The translations under genes were made by a program, and so were the position numbers. Below, piece by piece: positions 1 to 6,191 of a DNA stretch of 6,191 bases; position 1 is the stretch's first letter; each line of letters starts with the position of its first letter. The notes beneath the pieces are model-generated. The model ran no database searches and was not told the origin of the DNA. It saw only the letters and a list, made by a program, of their open reading frames with translations. The stretch lies in the NCBI GenBank assembly GCA_016763665.1, contig JAESTI010000298.1, positions 1-6,191 on the forward strand. Reading direction: 5' to 3'. The stretch comes from Bacteroidia bacterium. GTDB lineage: Bacteria > Bacteroidota > Bacteroidia > Flavobacteriales > NORP286.

Positions 1-1
1 A

Positions 2-724
2 ACAGGGTATTATCATTGGATGGCAGAAACTTTACCTAGAATCTTAACGATAAAAGACTATTTAAAAAAAGCAATTTTATTGTTTCCTGAAGAATGGAAA
101 GCTAGTGGGTTTCAATTAGAATCCTTAAAGCCTTTTAATTTGAACAAAGTACAATTTCTTCCAAAGAATTCTATTGTTAAAATTCAAAGATTGTTGATGC
201 CAACACATACGGCAGCATCAGGGTATGTTGATGATGATTTAATCAAAGAATTGCGATCCTTATACCAAAAATATTACTCTAAAAAATGTTCATTTAATTT
301 TGGGGAGAGGATATACATCAGTAGAAGCAAAGCTAAAAAAAGGAAAATAGTTAATGAGGATCAAGTTATAATAGTAGTTCAAAAGTATGGTTTTAAAGTA
401 ATATATTTTGAAGATCATAGCTTAGAACAAACAGTGCAAATTTGCAAGAATGCAAAGTGTATGATATCTCTTCACGGGGCTGGATTGACAAATGTTATGT
501 TTATGAACAAAGGAGGTTACGTTTTAGAGTTTATTAAATCGTTTAAAGAGAATCCCAAGATAGTGCCTACAATATTCAATCTTTCACAAGCATTAAATAT
601 CAACTATATGTATCAAATATGTGAACCTGAAAATGATTTTCATGATATTAATAAAGCGGATTTAAAAGTCGATATTAGTTTTTTAAAAAGAAATGTTGAA
701 TTTATGTTAGGGAAAATAAAATAG
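2..724 (+). CDS. GT61-family (DUF563) glycosyltransferase, 5'-truncated by the window edge
   Basis: This is the C-terminal part of a family 61 glycosyltransferase, which would transfer a sugar during assembly of a surface glycan in the cytoplasm. The frame is open to base 2, so the Met at base 20 is internal. The visible 240 residues begin with the family motif GYYHWMAETLPRI (residues 2-14, the usual YHW...LPR block). A basic stretch YISRSKAKKRKIVNE (105-119) and the signature HGAGLTNVMF (158-167), followed by a V-L-E-F strand, complete the family pattern. GT61 proteins of this type usually run about 350-400 residues, so roughly a third is missing to the left. No membrane segment is visible. 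It is separated by 56 bases from the FkbM gene and probably shares its transcript. The family call is firm; the donor, acceptor and linkage cannot be told from sequence. Confidence 0.9.
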   Translation, partial: TGYYHWMAETLPRILTIKDYLKKAILLFPEEWKASGFQLESLKPFNLNKVQFLPKNSIVKIQRLLMPTHTAASGYVDDDLIKELRSLYQKYYSKKCSFNFGERIYISRSKAKKRKIVNEDQVIIVVQKYGFKVIYFEDHSLEQTVQICKNAKCMISLHGAGLTNVMFMNKGGYVLEFIKSFKENPKIVPTIFNLSQALNINYMYQICEPENDFHDINKADLKVDISFLKRNVEFMLGKIK

Positions 725-762
725 ATCAATAGTGATCAATGTATATCTGTTGGTAATCAACA
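724..762 (+). repeat. Short repeats in the GT61-FkbM spacer
   Basis: GATCAAT occurs twice (724-730 and 734-740, three bases apart), and TGTTG (748-752) can pair with CAACA (758-762) around a five-base loop. The stem is small and no T run follows, so a terminator is unlikely; the repeats may be chance in A/T-rich DNA. The first copy starts on the last base of the GT61 stop codon. Confidence 0.2.
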
Positions 763-780
763 CTTTAAATGTAATAATTT

Positions 781-1538
781 GTGTTAAAAAAAATAATTAA
801 ACAAGTTTTTCACTTTTTTTTAAAAAAAGATTCGAAAATATATTATATACTAGATTATAATTACTACTCTGCACCTATCTTTCCATTGAAAATGTCATTA
901 ATTCATTTTCAATTAATAAAAAACAAGTTATTTTTTTACAAATAGGTTCAAATGATGGAGTATCAAACGATCCTATTTCAAAATATATAAAACGAGATAA
1001 ATGGAAAGGCGTATTAGTTGAGCCAGTTAAATATGCATTTGATATTCTGGTTTCAAATTACCAACAGGAAGGTCTTATTTTTGAAAATGTTGCAATATCA
1101 GATAAGAAAGAACTAAAAGAATTTTATTATGTTAAGGATTTGCCTAAAAATATTCCACACTGGGTTAGCCAGGTTAGTTCCTTTAACAAAGAGATTACAT
1201 ATTGGCTTAAAACGGAATTCCCAGATATTGACATTTCTTGTGAGAAAGTTCAGTGCGATACAGTAGGAAATGTTTTGGCGAAAAATAAAATTGCGAATGT
1301 AGGTATAATACATATTGATACTGAAGGTTATGATTGGGAAATAATCAAAGGAATAGATTTCATTAAGATAAAACCCCAAATTATACTCTTTGAACATCGA
1401 CATTTAAAACATAATGAGTATTCGGATTGTCTTACCTTATTGAAGAATGAGAACTATTATATACATAAAGAAAAATTTGATACAATTGCATTCACGGGGA
1501 AATTTTTCCCTAAAGCATTTCTGAAAAATGCTTTATAA
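781..1538 (+). pseudogene. FkbM-family SAM-dependent methyltransferase with an apparent -1 frameshift at a T7 run
   Basis: FkbM-family enzymes typically O-methylate sugar or polyketide hydroxyls. Two overlapping open frames together make one complete member. The first runs from a GTG at 781 (LKKIIKQVFHFFLKK...) to a stop at 943-945. The second is open from 861 to the stop at 1536-1538, but has no ATG, GTG or TTG before the TTG at 1140, which lies well inside the conserved domain. Moving back one base in the seven Ts at 931-937 joins them as KNKLFFLQIGSNDG, the expected glycine-rich SAM motif I (about residues 47-60). The repaired protein is 252 residues, normal for the family. It also carries WKGVLVEPV, NVAISDKK and the FkbM signature HIDTEGYDWEIIKG (178-191). 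GTG is chosen because no in-frame ATG lies between it and the upstream stop at 775. The break could be a sequencing indel, a true null mutation, a phase switch or ribosomal frameshifting; the sequence alone does not decide. Confidence 0.82.
931..937 (+). repeat. T7 homopolymer at the frame break of the FkbM gene
   Basis: Seven consecutive Ts sit exactly where the reading frame must change for the FkbM methyltransferase to be continuous. Eight Ts would restore the frame and give the motif F-F-L-Q-I-G-S-N-D-G. In the incoming frame the codons are TTA TTT TTT TAC, so the heptamers available (A TTT TTT and T TTT TAC) are imperfect versions of a bacterial slippery site. No strong stem-loop is obvious just downstream. 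Confidence 0.6.
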
Positions 1539-1559
1539 TTTGGGATATATGTTAATATT

Positions 1560-2585
1560 ATGAATTATCCCAAAATAACTATCGTGACTCCTTCCTTTAA
1601 TCAAGGCCAATACCTTGAACAAACCATTACGTCTATCCTTGACCAAAATTATCCCAATCTTGAATACTTGTTAATAGATGGGGGGAGTACAGATAATTCT
1701 GTTGAAATCATTAAGAAATATGAAAAGCATTTAACCTATTGGGTAAGTGAAAAGGATGCAGGGCAGCCAGATGCTATTGCTAAAGGGCTTAGGAAAGCAA
1801 CGGGAGAAATCTTTAACTGGATTAATTCTGATGACTACATAGAACCAGGTTCATTACAAATTATTTCAGAGTGCTTTAGAGAAGAAAAAGCAGATATAGT
1901 TGCAGGGAATTACCGAATTTTTAGTGATGATGGTGAATTGGATGAGTATTCTAAAGGTACAGGAATAGATGATGATTATTTGAAAACTTTAGCGTTTAGA
2001 GGAATCCACCAACCTTCAACTTTTTGGAGAACAGAAATAGTTAGATCACTTGGAGGCATAAACCCGTTATTGCATTATTGCATGGATTGGGAAATATGGC
2101 TAAAGTACCTGTTGAAACATGAAACGGATAAATTTGTGACTTTAGATAAGACTATCGCACATATTAGAATACACCCTGAAGCAAAAACTGTAATTAATCA
2201 AGGTGGTTTTTTCTTTAATAATGAGTCAAAGTTTACAATTGAAAAAAATTCCATTTTATTTTCAATTGCCCACCAAAGAGGGCTTGATGGTATTGCTGAA
2301 ATTTTTACTCAATTGAGTGAATTAGTTCAAGACTATAACTTTAAGCTTAAATTTGATGAGATCAATGATGATATAATAAAGGGTTTCCTAAGTTATTACT
2401 TACTAAGACATGCGGAAGTGAAGTATGAAAGCGGAGAGATTGAATTTTCTAATCTGATTTTACAAAATATTATAAAAGAATTATTAGATGTAGAGGGTCA
2501 AAAAAAGTACACAAAGCTTAAACTTAGGAGTTCATTTCCGGAAGCTGTTAAAATAATGAGAAAGATTACAAGAAGTTTCGAATAA
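1560..2585 (+). CDS. GT2-family glycosyltransferase, WfgS-like
   Basis: An inverting GT-A fold glycosyltransferase of family 2, 341 residues, likely adding one sugar to an undecaprenyl-linked repeat unit on the cytoplasmic side of the membrane. The N-terminus TIVTPSFNQGQYLEQTI (7-23) is the nucleotide-binding start of the fold, and IDGGSTDNS (39-47) follows. The stretch SEKDAGQPDAIAKGL (63-77) and metal-binding NSDD (89-92, the DxD equivalent) are typical of the WfgS/WfeV-like subgroup. HQPSTFW (150-156) and HYCMDWEIWLK (172-182) form the acceptor-side motifs. The last 120 residues are helical and carry no obvious membrane span. ATG at 1560 puts the fold right at the N-terminus; the earlier ATG at 1549 meets a stop after four codons. 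The gene starts 21 bases after the FkbM stop and ends 5 bases before the next glycosyltransferase, so it is operonic. No Shine-Dalgarno is clear. Sugar specificity is unknown. Confidence 0.93.
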   Translation: MNYPKITIVTPSFNQGQYLEQTITSILDQNYPNLEYLLIDGGSTDNSVEIIKKYEKHLTYWVSEKDAGQPDAIAKGLRKATGEIFNWINSDDYIEPGSLQIISECFREEKADIVAGNYRIFSDDGELDEYSKGTGIDDDYLKTLAFRGIHQPSTFWRTEIVRSLGGINPLLHYCMDWEIWLKYLLKHETDKFVTLDKTIAHIRIHPEAKTVINQGGFFFNNESKFTIEKNSILFSIAHQRGLDGIAEIFTQLSELVQDYNFKLKFDEINDDIIKGFLSYYLLRHAEVKYESGEIEFSNLILQNIIKELLDVEGQKKYTKLKLRSSFPEAVKIMRKITRSFE

Positions 2586-2590
2586 GCGGA

Positions 2591-3481
2591 ATGAAAACTG
2601 ACTCTCCATTTTTTTCTATAATACTGCCTACTTATAACAGGGCTGATTTCTTGCCAAAAGCTGTTGAAAGTGTATTAAGTCAAAAGTACGAAGATTATGA
2701 ATTGATAATAATTGATGATGCTTCAACTGACAATACTTCAATATTAATCGATAAGTATAGTGATGTAAGGATTAGGTATCTAATAAATGAAAAAAATATT
2801 GAGAGAAGTGCATCTCGAAACAAAGGTATTAGAGAAGCTAAAGGAAAGTATATTTGTTTTTTAGATAGTGATGATTATTATTTAGACAATCACCTTAAAG
2901 TATTGGAGCATGAAATTAGCTGCAGGCAACAACCAACCGCTTTCTTATTTACACATGGGTTCTTATATAAAAATAATGAGGAACAAAAGTTGATTTTTCC
3001 CTTTAATGTTGAACACAAAAATAATGTGGAATTAATTTATAATAGTGAATTTTATATCAATAATGTATGTATACATAGAAATATTTTAGAACAACATAAG
3101 TTCAATGTAAAAATTAAAGTTGGAGAGGATAGCGAATTATGGCTAAGAATTGCGGCAGAAGAGTATCCAATATTTCCCATCAATCAGTATACAACTGTTA
3201 TCGTTTTGCATGAAGATAATAGTACTAATATTAAAAATAATTATGGATTGTATAAATTACAAGGGTTGAAATACAGGTATGAAAACCCTAAACTCAGAAA
3301 ATTTTTCACAAAGAGTCTTATTAGGAAACAACATGCAGAATGTTATTTCCTGATGGCAAAATATTATCATGAAAAGAAAATTTATTTAAGATTGTTATTA
3401 GCAGTATTCAATTGTCTGTTTTTATATCCTTACCACCCGCAAAGAAAAGCGCTTATAGGTATGTTATTATTAAAGATTTAA
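2591..3481 (+). CDS. GT2-family glycosyltransferase
   Basis: A second family 2 glycosyltransferase, 296 residues, with a fully canonical GT-A domain. Motifs in order are FSIILPTYNRADFLPKAVES (8-27), VLSQKYEDYELIIIDDASTD (28-47), SASRNKGIREAKG (73-85), the metal-binding LDSDD (91-95), and GEDSELWLRI (178-187), whose ED pair is the usual catalytic-base region. The C-terminal 40 residues are helical and hydrophobic around LRLLLAVFNCLFLYPY; this could be a membrane-associating helix rather than a span. ATG at 2591 is 5 bases after the preceding stop, with GCGGA immediately upstream, so translational coupling is likely. The protein differs from its neighbour in every variable region, so they are distinct enzymes, not a recent duplication. 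The stop is followed by a protein-like continuation in another frame, so the C-terminus may be cut short (see findings). Substrate unknown. Confidence 0.93.
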   Translation: MKTDSPFFSIILPTYNRADFLPKAVESVLSQKYEDYELIIIDDASTDNTSILIDKYSDVRIRYLINEKNIERSASRNKGIREAKGKYICFLDSDDYYLDNHLKVLEHEISCRQQPTAFLFTHGFLYKNNEEQKLIFPFNVEHKNNVELIYNSEFYINNVCIHRNILEQHKFNVKIKVGEDSELWLRIAAEEYPIFPINQYTTVIVLHEDNSTNIKNNYGLYKLQGLKYRYENPKLRKFFTKSLIRKQHAECYFLMAKYYHEKKIYLRLLLAVFNCLFLYPYHPQRKALIGMLLLKI

Positions 3482-3524
3482 CTGTTCCCGAATATTTAAT
3501 AGGGTTGGCTAATTATCTATTTCC
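3482..3524. other. Convergent junction between the two operons
   Basis: Forty-three bases separate the stop of the + strand glycosyltransferase from the stop of the - strand methyltransferase. No T-rich terminator tail follows a stable stem on either strand. The segment reads as plausible protein in the + frame starting at 3475 (D-L-T-V-P-E-Y-L-I-G-L-A-N-Y), which may be a leftover or frameshifted C-terminus. Confidence 0.5.
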
Positions 3525-3537
3525 TTATCTGAGGAAA
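3520..3537. terminator. Small inverted repeat at the convergent ends, possible bidirectional terminator
   Basis: TTTCCT (3520-3525) pairs perfectly with AGGAAA (3532-3537) around a six-base loop. It overlaps the last codons of the - strand methyltransferase and lies just past the + strand stop, a usual place for a shared terminator. The stem is short with only two G:C pairs, and neither strand has a T run after it, so the call is weak. Confidence 0.2.
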
Positions 3538-4343
3538 ACAAAAATAGTATATTTATTACTTGGCTCATGTATAGATTCCATAGTTTCAATTTTGAACCCT
3601 AATTGATTAGCTATATATTCTATGGATTCAATACTGAAAATGGTAAGATGTTCAATATAAAATTCTTCTCTATTAGTTAATTTGCCATTATTTAAAGCAT
3701 TTTTACCATCAGGTAGTTCTATGTATATAAAACCACCCTTTTTAATATATTTCTTTGCTTTTTTTAGCCAAAAAATTGGATTAATTATATGTTCTAATAC
3801 TTTATTAAGTGTGATAACATCAAAAGAGTAATCAGAGTTATAGTCTTCAAAAGAACCTAAAAAAGCTTCAGTAACTTTAACATTATTTCTTGCATGTTGA
3901 ATGGAAATAGGGTCAGGATCTATACAAAATCCTTTTATGCCATGCTTCATGAATTCTGCTAGAAAAACGCATAACCCACTTCCAACATCTAGTACATTTG
4001 TATTTTTCAAATCATAACCCTTCGATTTTGAAAAATTCACTATTCGCTCAACTCTTTGTTTATTGTCAGATTTCTCATATGGCAGGTTCATTATCTTGTC
4101 ATAATTACTACATATATTTTTATTATAGGTACGATCATTATATACTCCTTCATATAATTTTTTAAAGTCATAATTGTGAAAATTATTATAAGTTCCACAA
4201 TTTTTACATAAAGAAATTTCCCGATAGTATTGATCCTCTTTTATTCCAAAATCCGTTTCAAGTTGTGGTTTGTGAGTAATTATTGATATTAATTCTAACC
4301 TGTTCTTTTCTGAACAAACAAAACATGCTTTATTTGCTAACAT
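3525..4343 (-). CDS. Class I SAM-dependent methyltransferase with N-terminal zinc ribbon
   Basis: A 272-residue methyltransferase, probably cytoplasmic and acting on a nucleotide sugar or glycan precursor. The N-terminus has two CxxC pairs (Cys7/Cys10 and Cys46/Cys49), a likely structural zinc ribbon like that preceding sugar C-methyltransferases. The Rossmann domain follows: motif I VLDVGSGLCVF (117-127), the acidic residue at the end of strand 2 in CIDPDP (140-145), LNKVLEHIINP (179-189, with the EH pair common in Methyltransf_23 proteins), and GGFIYIELPDG (203-213). A second EHLTIFS (231-237) near the C-terminus is also typical of this group. The protein ends soon afterwards, so it lacks the long C-terminal domain of TylCIII/NovU-type sugar C-methyltransferases; O- or N-methylation is equally possible. 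ATG at 4343 is 2 bases after the stop of the asparagine-synthase-like gene, so the pair is probably translationally coupled. Confidence 0.9.
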   Translation of the reverse strand: MLANKACFVCSEKNRLELISIITHKPQLETDFGIKEDQYYREISLCKNCGTYNNFHNYDFKKLYEGVYNDRTYNKNICSNYDKIMNLPYEKSDNKQRVERIVNFSKSKGYDLKNTNVLDVGSGLCVFLAEFMKHGIKGFCIDPDPISIQHARNNVKVTEAFLGSFEDYNSDYSFDVITLNKVLEHIINPIFWLKKAKKYIKKGGFIYIELPDGKNALNNGKLTNREEFYIEHLTIFSIESIEYIANQLGFKIETMESIHEPSNKYTIFVFLR

Positions 4344-4345
4344 AT

Positions 4346-6191
4346 TTAATTGGAATTAAATTGTTCAATATATTGAAACCAAAGTTCTAAATTTATTAAT
4401 TGCCACAGAAACATCATATGATTATCTACTTGTAAATTGTTTTGAATTATATTTTCGTGTTCTGTTAAGATATTATTAACAGCTTCTATATTATAAATTC
4501 CCCTATTTTTAAATTTTTGAGAATGTACCAGATCCATTAACTGTTCATTGCCCTTACCGGAAAACCATATGTGAGCTGGTGCATTCCATCCTGTTTTTTT
4601 TATTCTGTTCCGGGTTTCATCTGGTAATATTCCATTACCCATTGCTTTTCTTAATAAATACTTAGTTACACCGTCACGAATCTTTAGCCTACCAGGAATC
4701 CGATACATAAATTCAACAAGGCGATAATCAAGAAATGGATCTACAGTATCAATTCCAAATGCAACGGTTTGCCTGTCTTCTGCTCTCAGACAACAAGGTA
4801 TGGTTTCTCGGGTTAAATCCTGGTAAGTTCTATTTTTAAGAAAGCTTTTAAAGGGATGTTCCATTATTGGATGAAAATCATAGATATTGTAAAAATCCTT
4901 ATTTAGAACTTTAGCATAACCATATAGCCTTTTCTTATCAGCAAGACATTTACTATTTTCAAAGTCTACCATTCTTGTAAATGCATCCTCAACTACCTGT
5001 CTATTTTTTATATAAATCGGATGATTATGATATTCAATCCATTTTAATATTTCTTTGTCCAGCATTTCAATATTCTGTGACTTTTTCAAATCAGAAAAAT
5101 AGCAGGAAAAATATTCATATTCGCCAGCATTTAATTCATCCCCACCTAAGCCTCCAAAGAGTGCTTTAAATCCCTGATTAGAAACTTCCTTACATAAGAT
5201 GAAATGAGATAACCAGGTGGCTGTAGCAATTGGTTCATCATGGACTTCGATCATTTGTGCGACCAGGTTAAATACATCAGGATCGCCTATTGGAATAGAA
5301 TTCCATTTTTCAACTTTTGAATTAAGGAGTGTTTTTATATCTGCTGATTCATCGTAAGTTTTGTCATCATAAACTGTAGAGAAAGCGTATTGTTTTTTAC
5401 CTGTTAAATAGACAGAGGAAGATAATATAGATGATGAATCCATGCCCCCTGATAAAGTAAAAGCAGGGTTTAGAACTGAATCTAAACGAATTTGTACTGA
5501 ATCAAAAAGTAATTTTTCATATTTTTCCGCTAGCTCATTCTCTGTTTCCTCAAGATCAGGCAGATCTTGCAAATCCCAATACCGACTTATTTTTGTTGTT
5601 CCATTTGAATATTCTAGTACATGTGCTGCAGGTAGTTGCAAAATATCTCTAAATGGTGTTTCATCAGGATGGTTATCAAAATATCTATAGTGTGATGAGC
5701 TAAATACTGCAATGTATCTCTTATTAATTTCATTTGTAACACCAGGAAGTGATAGTAATGGTTTTGGCCGTGATGCAAAACCCAAAAGTTCATTCGTAAT
5801 TACATAGTATAATGGCTTTATGCCAAAACGATCACGAGCAAGTAGCAATTTATCACATTTAGAATCATATAAAGCTATTGCAAAATCACCATTAATTTTA
5901 TTCAATGATTCCTGAAATCCAAATTTTAGATAAAGGTTTGAAAAAACTGCTGCATCATTTGTTTCAGAATCAAATTCATTACGGTTATATATATAACCAG
6001 AAATAACTGTAATGATCCCATTGCTATCATAAATTTGAGGAGTATTCCAACCACAAAAACCAAACGAAGCATTGGCTAAATTAATTTCTTTATTTTCTGG
6101 TTTAACTAGAGTAGCAGAATTTTCAATCAATTTGTTGATGAGAGCTGATTTTTTTTCAAATGGAAATGAAGTGATGATCCCAGCAATTCTT
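4346..6191 (-). CDS. Asparagine-synthase (AsnB)-like amide-forming ligase with degenerate glutaminase domain, N-terminus just outside window
   Basis: AsnB enzymes activate a carboxylate with ATP and make an amide with ammonia released from glutamine. The frame is open to the right edge, so the TTG at 6130 is not the start; 614 residues are visible, beginning RIAGIITSF, which aligns with the AsnB start (M)C-G-I-A-G-I. Only one or two residues are missing, and length matches the 600-residue AsnB group. The C-terminal synthetase domain looks intact: PP-loop SGGMDSS (247-253), GGLGGDEL (346-353), LRAEDRQTVAFG (468-479), DPFLDYRLVEF (484-494), TKYLLRKAM (509-517) and RIKKTGWNAP (529-538). The N-terminal domain keeps ARDRFGIKPLYY (118-129) but has no HRGPD or RLSIVD block, has SGYIYN (64-69) for NGEIYN, and cannot have Cys at the nucleophile position. 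It may amidate a uronic acid in the polysaccharide using free ammonia or another amine. It precedes the methyltransferase by 2 bases. Confidence 0.9.
   Translation of the reverse strand, partial: RIAGIITSFPFEKKSALINKLIENSATLVKPENKEINLANASFGFCGWNTPQIYDSNGIITVISGYIYNRNEFDSETNDAAVFSNLYLKFGFQESLNKINGDFAIALYDSKCDKLLLARDRFGIKPLYYVITNELLGFASRPKPLLSLPGVTNEINKRYIAVFSSSHYRYFDNHPDETPFRDILQLPAAHVLEYSNGTTKISRYWDLQDLPDLEETENELAEKYEKLLFDSVQIRLDSVLNPAFTLSGGMDSSSILSSSVYLTGKKQYAFSTVYDDKTYDESADIKTLLNSKVEKWNSIPIGDPDVFNLVAQMIEVHDEPIATATWLSHFILCKEVSNQGFKALFGGLGGDELNAGEYEYFSCYFSDLKKSQNIEMLDKEILKWIEYHNHPIYIKNRQVVEDAFTRMVDFENSKCLADKKRLYGYAKVLNKDFYNIYDFHPIMEHPFKSFLKNRTYQDLTRETIPCCLRAEDRQTVAFGIDTVDPFLDYRLVEFMYRIPGRLKIRDGVTKYLLRKAMGNGILPDETRNRIKKTGWNAPAHIWFSGKGNEQLMDLVHSQKFKNRGIYNIEAVNNILTEHENIIQNNLQVDNHMMFLWQLINLELWFQYIEQFNSN

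Noticed and set aside
748..762. Rho-independent terminator after the GT61 gene
   Set aside because: The stem is only 5 base pairs and is not followed by a T run.
772..781. Bacteroidota-type -7 promoter box (TAnnTTTG) before the FkbM gene
   Set aside because: The bases read TAATAATTTG; the TA-to-TTTG spacing is one base short or two long of the consensus, and no convincing -33 TTG element pairs with it.
1113..1403. 96-residue open frame on the - strand
   Set aside because: It lies antisense inside the conserved FkbM coding region and shows no family motif.
1140..1538. Stand-alone 132-residue gene starting at TTG 1140
   Set aside because: The same frame carries conserved FkbM sequence for more than 60 codons upstream (motif I, VEPV, NVAISDKK), so the TTG is internal to a larger, frameshifted gene.
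3412..3606. 64-residue open frame on the + strand as an independent gene
   Set aside because: It overlaps the glycosyltransferase end in another frame and the antisense methyltransferase end. Only the short central stretch is protein-like, and that is reported as a possible frameshift tail or relic.
4981..5169. 62-residue + strand open frame
   Set aside because: Antisense shadow inside the asparagine-synthase-like gene, without recognisable composition or motif.
5442..5690. 82-residue + strand open frame
   Set aside because: Antisense shadow of the PP-loop and linker region of the asparagine-synthase-like gene; Ser-rich composition is a by-product of the opposite strand.
4346..6130. Asparagine-synthase-like gene starting at TTG 6130
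   Set aside because: The frame is open to the window edge and the extra residues R-I-A-G-I-I match the family N-terminus, so the true start lies beyond 6191.

Overview
The window is a piece of a surface-polysaccharide (capsule, O-antigen or exopolysaccharide) gene cluster from an AT-rich bacterium. The coding starts I can examine lack a clear Shine-Dalgarno sequence, spacers are short and A/T-rich, and the genes are glycosyltransferases and modifying enzymes. This suits a Bacteroidota (Flavobacterium/Pedobacter-like) genome, but that assignment is inference: no taxonomic marker gene is present.

Layout. The left half reads on the + strand: the 3' part of a GT61-family (DUF563) glycosyltransferase (2-724, entering from the left edge), an FkbM-family methyltransferase that appears broken by a one-base frameshift in a T7 run (781-1538), a WfgS-like GT2 glycosyltransferase (1560-2585), and a second GT2 glycosyltransferase (2591-3481). 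The right half reads on the - strand: a large asparagine-synthase-like protein (4346 to the right edge, missing only its first residue or two) followed 2 bases later by a zinc-ribbon, SAM-dependent methyltransferase (3525-4343). The two operons converge at a 43-base spacer (3482-3524). No tRNA, rRNA, CRISPR, insertion sequence or clear promoter was found.

How the genes fit together. The three glycosyltransferases would add successive sugars to a lipid-linked repeat unit at the inner membrane face. The two methyltransferases would decorate sugars (FkbM proteins usually O-methylate; the zinc-ribbon enzyme could act on a nucleotide sugar or a glycan). The asparagine-synthase homologue would make an amide by ATP-dependent carboxylate activation, for example on a uronic acid. 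It is the most unusual item: the codon at the position of the invariant catalytic Cys ends in A, so it cannot encode Cys, and the glutamine pocket motifs are replaced. The protein therefore probably does not take ammonia from glutamine and may use free ammonia or another amine. The other notable point is the FkbM frameshift, which could be a sequencing indel, a decayed gene, or a homopolymer on/off switch.
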